Part shown: one piece after another, positions 26,560 through 36,700 of the stretch | Layout: each line of letters opens with the position of its first letter | Position numbering within the stretch: the first letter of the stretch is position 1 | Source of the DNA: Rivularia sp. MS3 | Lineage (GTDB): Bacteria > Cyanobacteriota > Cyanobacteriia > Cyanobacteriales > Nostocaceae | Length of the DNA stretch: 64,000 nucleotides | Reading direction: 5' to 3' | Assembly (NCBI GenBank): GCA_019192545.1 | Contig: JAHCMI010000005.1 | Span: 62,001 to 126,000, forward strand | The notes under the pieces: generated by a model | Told to the model about the DNA's origin: nothing | The model's input: only the letters and a program-made list of their open reading frames with translations | The model's database searches: none | Program-made: the position numbers and the translations under genes

Positions 26560-26910
26560 TTATGAAGCTTCTATATATTCTTGTTGTTTGTGATTTGTAT
26601 CTTCCTCAAAATCATTTTCTAACTCATTAATCTGACGATAAAACTTATGTAAAAAATTCAAATCACAAGCAAACATACCCTCAATTACAGCAGGACTAAT
26701 TTCTTCTAAAGCTCCCAATTTTGTAATTACTCGTGCAAGAATAATTACAGTAGCGTAAGCTGGATTTGACTTTACACGAGGGTCCCTTAAAGGAATTATC
26801 TCATCTACTGCTTTTGCTAAACGCATTACACCAATTCGATGTAAGTTGCCGTCTGCATCTAAATAACCTTTTGGTAAAGTAAATTCAAAGTCTGTTTGTA
26901 ACATTATCAA
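26560..26910 (-). CDS. Phage-tail-assembly-chaperone-like CIS protein
   Basis: The 116-residue protein contains FEFTLPKGYLDADGNLHRIGVMRLAKAVDEI, ARVITKLGALEEISPAVIEGMFACDLNFL and a closing acidic helix, a pattern found in small proteins of phage and CIS operons related to tail assembly chaperones. Such proteins prevent premature polymerisation of tube or tape-measure subunits. The gene begins 2 bp before the end of the tube gene at 26912 and belongs to the same operon. Its family position is from memory, so the role is moderately certain. Confidence 0.65.
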   Translation of the reverse strand: MIMLQTDFEFTLPKGYLDADGNLHRIGVMRLAKAVDEIIPLRDPRVKSNPAYATVIILARVITKLGALEEISPAVIEGMFACDLNFLHKFYRQINELENDFEEDTNHKQQEYIEAS

Positions 26911-26911
26911 C

Positions 26912-27415
26912 CTATTGTTTACGAGTAAATACTTCTACTGCAAGTTCTATTTCTTCAATCGCTAATTCCGTACTATTCGCATCTAGATCGGAAGCAATAT
27001 AATTAGTAGGCCATGCGTTATAAAATTCAAAAATAGCCTGTACATTTCCTGCTTGGTCGTAAATACTCAAAGAACCATTTCGACGTTTTTCTCCCCAATT
27101 ACCAGTTTGTACGGTATTAAACCATTTCCATATAGTTGGAGATTTGGTCATCCCCCGACGTAAAGTAATGTTATTTGTTTTGATATTTCCAGGAACTTTT
27201 GTACGCACAACCTGACCGTATTTGGCTTTCCCCCAGCGTTGGGGAGTAACTTCACATACTTCAATTACTTCTTGAGTATGTTTAAATCCTTTACATTCGG
27301 TAAAATATGCGTCTACCGGGTCTTGACTTCCGTCTAAACTTAGCTCTAAATAGAATCGATTATTTGTCAGTATTTCTGGAAAACCATTAATTTTATTTGG
27401 CATTTTATCCTGCAT
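26912..27415 (-). CDS. CIS inner-tube-like protein, second gp19-family copy
   Basis: The 167-residue protein is gp19-like: NRFYLELSLDGSQDPVDAYFTECKGF, NNITLRRGMTKSPTIWKWFNTV, GSLSIYDQAGNVQAIFEFYNAWP and STELAIEEIELAVEVFTR. It is larger than the main tube protein upstream, with an insertion near residues 55-85 (VTPQRWGKAKYGQVVRTKVP). Tube variants in CIS act as special rings at the ends or carry cargo docking surfaces. The start could also be a few codons downstream (MPNKINGF). It follows the main tube gene with a 54-bp gap. Confidence 0.85.
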   Translation of the reverse strand: MQDKMPNKINGFPEILTNNRFYLELSLDGSQDPVDAYFTECKGFKHTQEVIEVCEVTPQRWGKAKYGQVVRTKVPGNIKTNNITLRRGMTKSPTIWKWFNTVQTGNWGEKRRNGSLSIYDQAGNVQAIFEFYNAWPTNYIASDLDANSTELAIEEIELAVEVFTRKQ

Positions 27416-27469
27416 TATTATTGAGCAAATTAGAAAATGGGGAAAACTGATTCCCCATGAAATTTTTGT

Positions 27470-27943
27470 CTATTGAACCCGCTTAATACCTTCGTGAACT
27501 AAGGTAATAGTTTCGTTAGCAACATCATTAGAACCCGCTTCTAATTTGGGTCCTTCATACTTGGTTGGATATGCATTGACCATTTCCCAACGAGCTTTCA
27601 TATCTCCACCTTGGTCGTAAACGCTTACAGATGCAGCTTTACGATTACTAGACCAATTTGATTTTCCCCCGTCGTTTTTATTACAGTCTTCATACCACTT
27701 ATAAAGGTCTTTGTTAGTTGTTGCGACAACCTTGACGGTAACAGGAGTAAATTTGGCACGAGTTGGAGCAGCTTGACGTAGATTCACAGCATTTTTACTA
27801 GAACCTAAAACTTTATCACCACCAGCAGCAGGAGTTTCAGAACTCAAGCCCCCAACCTCTAAAATTTGCTTGTCTGTAACTCCATCTGCTTCAAAGTAAA
27901 ACCTACAACTAACTAATAACTCTTCAGATTGTGCAGCAGTCAT
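27470..27943 (-). CDS. cis1-like: CIS main inner tube protein (Cis1-like)
   Basis: The 157-residue gp19/Hcp-fold protein has CRFYFEADGVTDKQILEVGGL, VTVKVVATTNKDLYKWYEDCN, ASVSVYDQGGDMKARWEMVNAYPT and ANETITLVHEGIKRV. It directly follows the sheath gene, the standard sheath-tube order, and has an AAGGAG ribosome site. It is the shortest and most canonical of the three tube copies, so it is the best candidate for the bulk hexameric tube through which cargo is held. Confidence 0.9.
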   Translation of the reverse strand: MTAAQSEELLVSCRFYFEADGVTDKQILEVGGLSSETPAAGGDKVLGSSKNAVNLRQAAPTRAKFTPVTVKVVATTNKDLYKWYEDCNKNDGGKSNWSSNRKAASVSVYDQGGDMKARWEMVNAYPTKYEGPKLEAGSNDVANETITLVHEGIKRVQ

Positions 27944-27983
27944 AATTTATTTCAACTCCTTCGTTTACTAAACTGGTGTACTC

Positions 27984-28086
27984 ACATTCGACAAACCTAA
28001 AGTCAAAGAGTAGGGAAGGGAGTGAGTAACAAGTAGTGAGCTAATAATTAGTAACTCATCTCCCCACGCTTCCCCTGCTCCATCTT
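27984..28086 (-). promoter_or_regulatory. Stem-loop between sheath and tube genes
   Basis: In transcript sense, GGGAG-A-TGAGTTAC pairs with GTTACTCACTCCC, and an outer TAGGGAAG / CTTCCCTA pair extends it. A processing or attenuation hairpin between sheath and tube could set their relative abundance. The purine-rich arm also resembles dispersed low-complexity repeats, so a specific role is uncertain. Confidence 0.4.
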
Positions 28087-28092
28087 CCCTAT

Positions 28093-29793
28093 CTATTCCG
28101 CACTCGGACCATTCCATTGACTAATGCGGAAGACAACGAATTCTGCTGGACGTACAGGACGTATGCCAACTTCCACAAATAAGCGACCAAGTATCATTGT
28201 TTCTTCAGTATTAATGCTTTCGTCGCACTTGACGTAAAAGGCTTCTTCGGGTGTGCTACCAAACAAAGCTCCTTCTCGCCATAAACGTTCTAAGAAATTG
28301 CTTACAGTACGTCTAACCCTTGCCCATAAGTCTTGGTCGTTGGGTTCAAATACAACCCACTGAGTTCCTTGTTCAATGGATTTTTCGATGTAGCTAATTA
28401 ATCTTCGGACGTTGATATAACGCCATTCTGTTTTTTCTGTTTCTGCTAAAGTCCGCGCACCCCAAATTTTTATTCCTCGATTTGGGAAGGTGCGAATACA
28501 ATTAATTCCTTTAGGATTTAACAATTCTTGTTCGCGGAAGTTACAGTCGTAATCTAAACCAATTATTCCTCTTGGTGTTTCGTTTGCTGGTGCTTTATAA
28601 ACTCCGCGAGTTTCATCTGTACGCGACCAAACTCCTAACATATGACCGCATGGAGGAACCATTATTGGTTTTCCTTCATCTTTGGGATTGGCTACTTTCA
28701 CCCAAGGATAATAAAGAGCCGCAAACATAGAACGACGACCAAATTCATCCAGCCATTCAGCAACGTGCTGGGGTTTTTTAATTGCTTTCTTATCCTGATT
28801 TCCAGGTTTACTCTTATCAATCCTTGGTGGTGGCGTATCTAAAACTACCATGCGATTGGGTGGATTGGGAGCGCTATTTTCGCATAAGTCTACCATTAAC
28901 CCCATGATGCCGTGTAATTGGTCATCATTTAATATGCCTTCCTCATAAACCCTCATCAGGTCGGGACAAGCAATCATGGTAATTTCATCTATTTCATAGA
29001 GTCCTTGAATACCAGTACCTTTATCGCGAACACCCTGTACGTGTCGCTGTAAATTCTCTCGATAAGGTAAAATTGGCGGGGGACTAACTTCATACATCCC
29101 GTCTAAAGGACGACGTGTCAGAGGAAGTCCTTTTTGTTCTCCAATCTCGATTTGCAAATATTCAGACTGTTGTAATTGAGTTTCTACATAGTTCCCAACT
29201 TCCGGTCGAACTTGGGAATCCATTGTCAAATTATGATATTCTTCGAGCTTTTCTCCACCACGTCTGACAACAATGCTAAAAAACTCTGCCGGAACTGGTG
29301 CGGGTTCGTCAGAATCTTCTGGAACTGCTAATGGTTGACTGGGACGAATCTCTACATCAACCGAACCATTTTCAACTTCTCCTCCTTTAAGGTAAAACCG
29401 CAAAGATTCGCGCTTACTTTTCATATTTATTGTAATAGCGCTCGAACTTGGATCTGGCTGATGCTGCTCCCATTCTGCTTTAGGTTTGGGTATTTCCGTA
29501 CCGATACTTACGACCCAACAACGACCACCACCATTCAAAAACCAGCCATTAACAGCAAATGGTAAATAAGCTCCGAACTCGGTGAAGCCATCGGAACCTT
29601 CTTTTGCAAAGTATTCCATATACTGACTCCAGCTTGTGACTAGCATGGGTTTACCAACTTCAGCCCCACTTCGGATTGCTTCGGTGAAACCAATAAAGCC
29701 AGCAATATTAGTCTGTACGCCTTCTATGGGACGACTACCCCGGTCTATCTCTTCAACATATACACCAGGGGCAAAGTAATCTAATCTGGGCAT
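28093..29793 (-). CDS. cis2-like: CIS contractile sheath protein (Cis2-like)
   Basis: The 566-residue protein starts with the tail-sheath signature LDYFAPGVYVEEIDRGSRPIEGVQTNIAGF and contains VTSWSQYMEYF, the C-terminal core GINCIRTFPNRGIKIWGARTL, WRYINVRRLISYIEKSIEQGTQWVVFEPND and the end FVEVGIRPVRPAEFVVFRISQW. The conserved N- and C-terminal strands needed for the sheath handshake mesh are present. Residues about 90-240 form a variable outer domain. It is the first gene of the long minus-strand CIS run and has a plausible AAGGA site upstream. Only one sheath gene is visible, unlike Afp/PVC loci with three. Confidence 0.95.
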   Translation of the reverse strand: MPRLDYFAPGVYVEEIDRGSRPIEGVQTNIAGFIGFTEAIRSGAEVGKPMLVTSWSQYMEYFAKEGSDGFTEFGAYLPFAVNGWFLNGGGRCWVVSIGTEIPKPKAEWEQHQPDPSSSAITINMKSKRESLRFYLKGGEVENGSVDVEIRPSQPLAVPEDSDEPAPVPAEFFSIVVRRGGEKLEEYHNLTMDSQVRPEVGNYVETQLQQSEYLQIEIGEQKGLPLTRRPLDGMYEVSPPPILPYRENLQRHVQGVRDKGTGIQGLYEIDEITMIACPDLMRVYEEGILNDDQLHGIMGLMVDLCENSAPNPPNRMVVLDTPPPRIDKSKPGNQDKKAIKKPQHVAEWLDEFGRRSMFAALYYPWVKVANPKDEGKPIMVPPCGHMLGVWSRTDETRGVYKAPANETPRGIIGLDYDCNFREQELLNPKGINCIRTFPNRGIKIWGARTLAETEKTEWRYINVRRLISYIEKSIEQGTQWVVFEPNDQDLWARVRRTVSNFLERLWREGALFGSTPEEAFYVKCDESINTEETMILGRLFVEVGIRPVRPAEFVVFRISQWNGPSAE

Positions 29794-30390
29794 ATTCTCA
29801 ATATTCCTTTTTGTGGCAAATCAATTCGTAATAGATAAATAATCAGAAAATCTCAGACATCCAAAAGTTTCACTATATTACGCAACAAAAAACTATAAGG
29901 ATGATTTTTATCGTGAAAAAATTATACCATTAAAATCTCATCGCCAGCTCTTAAGTAAATGTAAAATTTATTATATTTTGCTTGGATGCTTGTCAGAAAA
30001 ATAACTACTTTTGACTTTGCAGCCGCTCGCCATATTTTATGTACGCAGATGCTATATTAACTCTAGCCAAAGTATTTCTTAATTATCTGCCGATTCTAAA
30101 GATTTTTTTAGATATAGCGCTTTTTTTATTTTATAAAAGAATTAAATCCATAGTAGATAAAATTTCATCAAGCGTTAGTATTAATAATTGTTTAGCAACG
30201 ATAATTGATAATGCTTTTTCGGAGGTTACAAAAATAATTAAGTTAAGATTTGGTTATATAAATTCTATGGCTGTTTAACTAAATGGCAATGAAATAATTT
30301 AATTTTGTTGCTTCATGTTTTATTTACCAAAAAATGTCATAGTATCTGTTTATATTTAAATTTAAACAAAGTTTAATTGGTATAAAACAA
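29794..30390. other. Divergent promoter region between sheath and cap genes
   Basis: This AT-rich 597-bp gap separates the minus-strand sheath gene and the plus-strand terminator gene, so promoters for both must lie here, but no clear boxes stand out. A 79-codon hydrophobic frame at 30039-30278 is present, with poor codon character and no ribosome site, and I do not call it a gene. Confidence 0.5.
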
Positions 30391-31761
30391 ATGAGTAATC
30401 ATTTAGCGATTGCTACTGTAACAGCAACTATACAAAGAATTATCCAAGCATCCGTACAGCAAGATGTTGATGGGACAGTAGTTACGGCTGCTAGACCGAA
30501 TAATCCCGATGGTGGGGCAACACAGCCGAAAGTTAATATTTATATGTATCAAGCTACACCTAATCCCGCCTGGAGAAATGCGGATTTAAGAACGCGCCGT
30601 CCTAAAGGAGAATTGATTAAACAAGCCCAAGCCGGATTGAATTTATATTATTTAATGACCTTTTATGGAAACGAGTCGGAATTAGAACCTCAGCGACTTT
30701 TAGGAAGTACCGTTAGAGCATTAGTCGATCGACCAATATTAACTCCTCAGATGATTCAAGAAACTGTTAATAGCTCTAGGTATAGCAGCTACCTAGGGAA
30801 TTCTGACTTAGCAGAACAAATAGAACGGGTAACGATTATTCCTAGTAATATGAATACAGAAGAACTTTCCAAAATTTGGTCGGTGTTCTTCCAAACTCCA
30901 TATATTTTATCTTTTGCTTGGCAAGCTCGTGCCGTATTAATTGAAGGCAATAAAAGCGGTAAGAGACTGTTACCTGTAAGAGCAAGAGAATTTTATTATC
31001 AGCCAAATCAACCAATAATTTCCCAAGTGCTTTTAGCAAATGGTAATAATAAGAAAAATCTTCCTAGCGGTAATTTTGAATCGGACAGCAGTATTGTAAT
31101 TGAAGGCCAAAATTTAAATGCCGAATTGAACGACGAGCAACTCAAAGAATTAGCGCGTAATTCAAATAGTCGAGATTCAGAAATTAGAGACAAAGCCAGA
31201 AATAAGCCATTGTCTCGAAGTAAACCGGAAATCAAGATTGGAGAAGCTAAAATAACCCCGGATAAAGTAACTGAAAGCGAAATTCGTTTAGATTTAACAT
31301 CAGTATCCATAGAAGAAAGAAACTTGCTCCGAGCAGCTATACAAAGTTTGCAGATACTTTATCCCCTCATGCCCAAACGTTTTCCAGCGGAACCGATTAG
31401 AGTAATTGGCTCTAACACCGTAGCTTTTGTATTATGTCCGACAGTTGAAAAGGTGGAATTAGAACAAGTAAACGATGATGAGAATGGATTTTATTCTGCA
31501 TGGGTGAAAGTAGAACTTGATTTAATAGTTGGGATGAATCAGAAGGTATTATTGTTTTTGAACGAGCGGACTACTTCTAGTCCAGCAGCATATATTTTTG
31601 CTGCTAACTCTCGCAATCAAGATACCCAACAAATAGTATTTGCCGTCGATGATGTTAAACAGGGAGAGTATTTATTACGGGTACAGATAGATGGTGCGGA
31701 AAGTTTATTAGGTGTAGGTGAGCGAGGGGAGTATATTAGTCCGGTGGTAGTTGTTGGGTGA
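30391..31761 (+). CDS. cis16-like: CIS tail terminator/cap protein, DUF4255 (Cis16-like)
   Basis: The 456-residue protein begins with a clear DUF4255 (Pvc16 N-terminal) domain: NHLAIATVTATIQRIIQASVQQDV, PKVNIYMYQATPNPAWRNADLRTRR and LNLYYLMTFYGNESELEPQRLLGSTVRAL. The second half carries IPT/Ig-like strands (IVIEGQNLNAE, FVLCPTVEKVELEQ). Pvc16/Afp16 proteins cap the tube and sheath end and fix particle length. This is the only CIS gene on the plus strand here. It converges on the AAA+ gene with only 10 bp between stops. Confidence 0.9.
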   Translation: MSNHLAIATVTATIQRIIQASVQQDVDGTVVTAARPNNPDGGATQPKVNIYMYQATPNPAWRNADLRTRRPKGELIKQAQAGLNLYYLMTFYGNESELEPQRLLGSTVRALVDRPILTPQMIQETVNSSRYSSYLGNSDLAEQIERVTIIPSNMNTEELSKIWSVFFQTPYILSFAWQARAVLIEGNKSGKRLLPVRAREFYYQPNQPIISQVLLANGNNKKNLPSGNFESDSSIVIEGQNLNAELNDEQLKELARNSNSRDSEIRDKARNKPLSRSKPEIKIGEAKITPDKVTESEIRLDLTSVSIEERNLLRAAIQSLQILYPLMPKRFPAEPIRVIGSNTVAFVLCPTVEKVELEQVNDDENGFYSAWVKVELDLIVGMNQKVLLFLNERTTSSPAAYIFAANSRNQDTQQIVFAVDDVKQGEYLLRVQIDGAESLLGVGERGEYISPVVVVG

Positions 31762-31771
31762 ACCTGCTTTC

Positions 31772-33736
31772 TCACACCCACCCCTGCTTCTCTGCATCTG
31801 TCAAAGTCCTTTCTAACTTAATATATTCACTTTCAGCAGCTTGTAGAAGATGTTTCATCATTACAGGCTGTTCTTCCTCTGCTGCCAAGAAAGCAGCATT
31901 TAAAGCAATGTTACGAATATTACCTCCTGCTACATTTAGCTTTGCTAACTTTTTGATATTTAATCCTTCTAATGGTGTATCTGTGGGAAAAATTCGCTGC
32001 CAAATTTCTGCACGCTGACTTGCATCGGGAAATGGAAATTTAACTATAAATCGAATCCGACGCATAAAGGCTGTATCAATTGAGTCTTTTAAATTACTGG
32101 TAAGAATAGCTAAACCTCGATAAGCTTCCATGCGCTGTAATAAGTAACTTACTTCCATATTTGCATAGCGATCGCGACTATCTTTAACATCGCTGCGTTT
32201 ACCAAATAAAGCATCGGCTTCATCGAATAAAAGGATGACTCCACCTGCTTCTGCTGCGTCAAATAAACGACGCAGGTTTTTCTCAGTTTCACCGATATAT
32301 TTGCTGACAACCGAACTTAAATCAATCCGATAAAGATCCAAGCTCAACTCACGAGCTAATACAGATGCAGCCATAGTTTTTCCCGTACCGCTAGCACCTG
32401 CGAATAGTGCAGTAACTCCCAACCCGTTACTACCTTTGCTACTAAATCCCCAATTTTGGTAAACCTTTGCTTTTTGACGCACCTGAGTAATTACTTCTTG
32501 TAGAATTTGACGTTGAGATAGCGGTAAAACCAAATCATCCCAACCTGTTGCTGGTGCAATACGTTGAGCTAAATCGTCTAGCTGAGGACGAGCTTGAAGG
32601 CGACAGTTATTCCAAAGTTGATTTTGTATAGTAATATTTGATTCTGTTTCCACAGTGCTAGCGCTGACAGATGCAATGGTATTGCTGCTGAGGTTGAACT
32701 GCGAAACTAAGGTATCTATAAATCCATTAAGTTGAAATACTTTCCGATTTAAAGCTTGATTCCAAATATGACGCTGTTCTTTAGCAGTGGGTTTATTAAC
32801 ATCAAAAGTAATCGTTGGAGAGTGTAAAAAAACTCTGCGTACATCAGTGGAAACTATTAAAGGGCTGGTAATTCTTTCAATTAATAAATCGATGGCATTT
32901 TCTTTATTAGTATCGCTGTTGGTTGTATTGCATTCTAGAAAAAGAACGGATTTATTAAGCAAGTATTCTCGCTGCCATAAACGTATCAATTTATAAATAT
33001 CGTTCGTATTAGAAGGAATAGTACTTGTTCTGATACTATACAAATTAAACCCCGAATCGATGCTGGCTGCTGCTGCGATGTTTCTTTTCATTGCAAGCTC
33101 GCTACCACATAATTGTACGATTGGGATTTTGGATAAATTTTGATGTTTATTTTGCAACCATATTTTACCGATTTGCTCTGCTAAAAGTTGATGAGAATCG
33201 ACCAAAAAATCAGCCGCATCAACGATTTCCATGATTTCTAACAATTCCTCATCTAAATGAGAAATACCCATCAGGTAATGCAAAATTCGCTCGTTGATTC
33301 GTAATGGAGCTATAGTGAGAATATTAGCATTACCAACTTCTATCAAACCCCAACGACGCAAAGGAGCAGCAGGAGTAAGTGCATTCCAATCAGGATTTTT
33401 AAGAATGGAAAGAGCCATATTAAAAGTAGGATAATCTAGTTTAGGATTATCTTGAGCGGCAGCACACCAAGATGTCCAATCTGGATTTAATTCCATTCCA
33501 GCACACAATAACAGTAATTCTCGCTCAAAATCAGAAAGTTGAAAAGTAGTGCAGATGTTTTGTAAATTAGAAGGTACCGACATTGAGATTTTCTCAGTTT
33601 GAAATTCCTTTTTTACATCTGAAGAAACCTTGGTTGACTGATTCTGTAATTCCATAACTCGACGATAAAGCGCTTCACCGACAATCGCGATCGCATTTAT
33701 CAAATATTGGTAATTAAGGCTTTGCCAGTTATCCAT
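31772..33736 (-). CDS. cis15-like: CIS AAA+ ATPase (Cis15-like)
   Basis: The 654-residue protein has an N-terminal helical domain (about 1-400, including LCAGMELNPDWTSWCAAAQDN) and a C-terminal AAA+ module. The module has Walker A GASGTGKT, Walker B ILLFDEAD, a sensor-1 Asn in LTSNLKDSID, and arginine residues in AFMRRIRFIVKFPFPD. This matches the Afp15/Pvc15 ATPases needed for particle assembly or remodelling. Its start and the stop of the upstream 1063-residue gene share bases in TAATG, so translation is coupled. Confidence 0.92.
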   Translation of the reverse strand: MDNWQSLNYQYLINAIAIVGEALYRRVMELQNQSTKVSSDVKKEFQTEKISMSVPSNLQNICTTFQLSDFERELLLLCAGMELNPDWTSWCAAAQDNPKLDYPTFNMALSILKNPDWNALTPAAPLRRWGLIEVGNANILTIAPLRINERILHYLMGISHLDEELLEIMEIVDAADFLVDSHQLLAEQIGKIWLQNKHQNLSKIPIVQLCGSELAMKRNIAAAASIDSGFNLYSIRTSTIPSNTNDIYKLIRLWQREYLLNKSVLFLECNTTNSDTNKENAIDLLIERITSPLIVSTDVRRVFLHSPTITFDVNKPTAKEQRHIWNQALNRKVFQLNGFIDTLVSQFNLSSNTIASVSASTVETESNITIQNQLWNNCRLQARPQLDDLAQRIAPATGWDDLVLPLSQRQILQEVITQVRQKAKVYQNWGFSSKGSNGLGVTALFAGASGTGKTMAASVLARELSLDLYRIDLSSVVSKYIGETEKNLRRLFDAAEAGGVILLFDEADALFGKRSDVKDSRDRYANMEVSYLLQRMEAYRGLAILTSNLKDSIDTAFMRRIRFIVKFPFPDASQRAEIWQRIFPTDTPLEGLNIKKLAKLNVAGGNIRNIALNAAFLAAEEEQPVMMKHLLQAAESEYIKLERTLTDAEKQGWV

Positions 33737-36700
33737 TAGTCTCTACTGGTAGAATCAAGTTGTGGTGGTAGCTCCATAGGTGGAAGTTCATCCGGGTTAG
33801 ATGGCTGCTGCTGAGTTGGGTTATTATTTCCAGAATTATCTTCAGAATTATTTCCTGATACTCCAGGATTAGAAATATCTGGTAAACCTTGTTGCGATTG
33901 AGGATTTGGTAATGGTTGTACTTGCTTTGGTGGCGTTATATCCACAGTTTGAATCACAACAGACTGAATTTTTTCCTCCCCAGTCTGCTTATTTTTGGCT
34001 TTTAAAGTAATAGTTTCGCTACCAGGCGATTGTGAGATAGGAATAGATAAGCTATTTTGTTTAGTTGGAACTAAACCTGGTGAAGGAAGTAATTCTACTT
34101 CTATATCTTCTCCTTCTTCAACTTTCCAAGATAATATAATATCTGGAGGTTGTATCTCCTTATGAACTTCGATGATTCGCTTGGGATTTTGACTAGCGTC
34201 TTCTCCATTCACTTTGAAGTAAGCGATTTTAACAGGTGTTGGAGGTACGGAAGGTTTCGGAGTTTTTTTCGGTGGAGGTTGAATTTTGATATTAGGAGTG
34301 CTTTTAATAATTTCGCTGTATGTTTCTTTATCTTTATAAGTTACTACTAAATCAAATTTATAGCTGCCAGCTTTATTAATATCGGTAGGAACACCAGTAC
34401 AACTGATATTTTTATTTGCTTCGACATCACAAGAAGCTAACTTTTTCAAATCTTCCACAGAATAGGGTTTTTGCCAATATAGAGAACCTTGAGAATCTAA
34501 AGCAACAATTTTTATTTGCTTAATTTTTTGATGATTAGCAATATTCCAATTTAAGCGAATTGGAGGAGGTACAGTCTTTTTAGAACTTGATTTTGACTGA
34601 GTTTTGCTATCTTGAGTATTTGAAATAACTTCTTGATAAGAAGTTGCGCTAGTCGAAAAGTTAATAATTTGTGGATTAGGAATAGGAGGAAGAGGGGAAG
34701 TAGGAGGAATGGGTGCAACTTTAATTACTGGTGTTTTTTGAACTGCTAATTTACTGTCTTTTCCTTGCTTTGTAGGAACTACGCTTAGCTGAAAAATGTA
34801 ATCATCAGGTTGTAGACCTTTGCTGAAAGTTAGATTACAATTGAAATTTTTTATTCTATTTTGTTGAGATTTTGGTTGTTGATTTTTAACTTTATCTTTT
34901 TTTTCACATTTTATAGTTCTTCTTGATTCTGGTTTGAAATCATCTTTTTTAGTTTCTTGAGCTTTTGGCTTAACTATAAAAATATTATTGGGATTTTTAT
35001 CTGAAATAGGAACATATGTTTCTTGAAAATGAAGGGAATTATCCGGTTTTAAAGCTGTTAAGTTAAACTCTTTAACATTACCGAGATTAATTACGTCCCA
35101 TTGTAAAGTTACTTGGGGTTTTTCTAAATTTTTAGTTGCTTTGTAATTCGGTTTATCTGTAGATAAAGACGATATTATAGGAATTGGATGTGGCAGAACT
35201 GTTATAGTATCCGTTTTCTTAACATCAATTGGTTCTTTGCTATTTTCCCCAGTAAACAATTCTATTTTCAAAACATTTTTACCAGATCGAGCAAGGGTAA
35301 CAGGAAAACCAGTACATTTTAAAATTTTATTATCTTCAACTTTTAAAATTTGACATGGTTGCTGTTCTAAATTATCTAACCTGAGTAATTCACTATCAAT
35401 TGCATATTGCTTTCTTTTTCGATTAAAAACTAGATTAAAATCAAAAAAGTTTCTTCCATTCAATTTATTTTTATTATCGGTTGAGTTTAAATCTATTTTG
35501 TTTATAGTGTAATTTGTACGATTAATCTCATTATTTTTATTTAAAGTAATAAATGTTATTCTCTTTACTTTATCAAGATAATTAACGTTCCAATCAAAGG
35601 TTACAGTATCACCTTCTTTGTAGCTATTGTTATTTTCCCCCTGAGAATTATTGTTAATCTTCAACTCAGTAATTTCAGGATACGGTGGTAACGGACGATT
35701 AAGAAAAACACTCCAGATAAAAATTCCTATTGCTCCGAGCGATAAAAATCCCCAAGCAATTAAAAACCAAAATAACCACCAGGGACGAGATACCCAAATC
35801 AAAGTACCTTGAGATAATACTTCTTCCGGTGCTAGAAACTTATCATCTTCTAATTTTAAATCAAAATTTATCTCTTCTTGTCTAGCTTTAAAACATCGCA
35901 ACCACCATTTCCATCTTTTCGGTTTTACTTTTAAAACTAATTCAGTTTCCTCTGCTGGTGATAATTGAATTGAATCAGAGACAAAAGTGTAGTTAAAAAT
36001 ATCATCCCTTTTATCAACAGTAAATTTAACTTCTCTATCGAAATTACCTTGATTGCTTACCTCTAATTTAAAGCACTTTCGTTTTCCCGATATTTGTTGT
36101 ACATGAGGAGTTATATCAACAATCAAACTCGCATTTGGTAAAATTTTCAGATATACCACATCCAAAAGCACCAAATTTTCGTTATTTTGAGAAATTAACT
36201 GTACTGTCGGAAAATAGTTTCCTGCCGGAATGTATTTTGGAGGATGTAAAATTAACGTACATTCCCCTGACTGACGAGGATTAAGGTCTAATCCATCTGT
36301 TTCTCTAACTAAACCAGGACGTATAAATGGACTTTCGGGATAACTGACAGTGAACCATTCTTCATCTAAGTCGGGACAAGTCAAATAAAAAGTATCTACC
36401 CGTCTTGATTTATTTTCTACCTTGATTTTGATTTCTTTGGATTCACCAGCTTTTAATAATAGCGGTTCTTCGGAATTACTTGATGGTTCTAAATAAAATT
36501 CTGGTTTAGCTTTCGATTGTGCTGTTATATCCGAACGTAAAACCCGCAACTGTTGGGGACGACGGATAGGAGGTTTACTAGAATTATCTTCTTCTTTTAT
36601 TAAAATGTCATATTTATATAAACCAGGTTGAGCTTGTGGAGGTACTCGAAAGTTTAAATCAATATCACACTTTTCTTTAGCTTTTATTACTAAAGGAAGT

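Noticed and set aside
30039-30278. 79-codon plus-strand frame (hydrophobic) between sheath and cap genes
   Set aside because: No ribosome site, AT-driven composition, no family resemblance, and it lies in a likely divergent promoter region.
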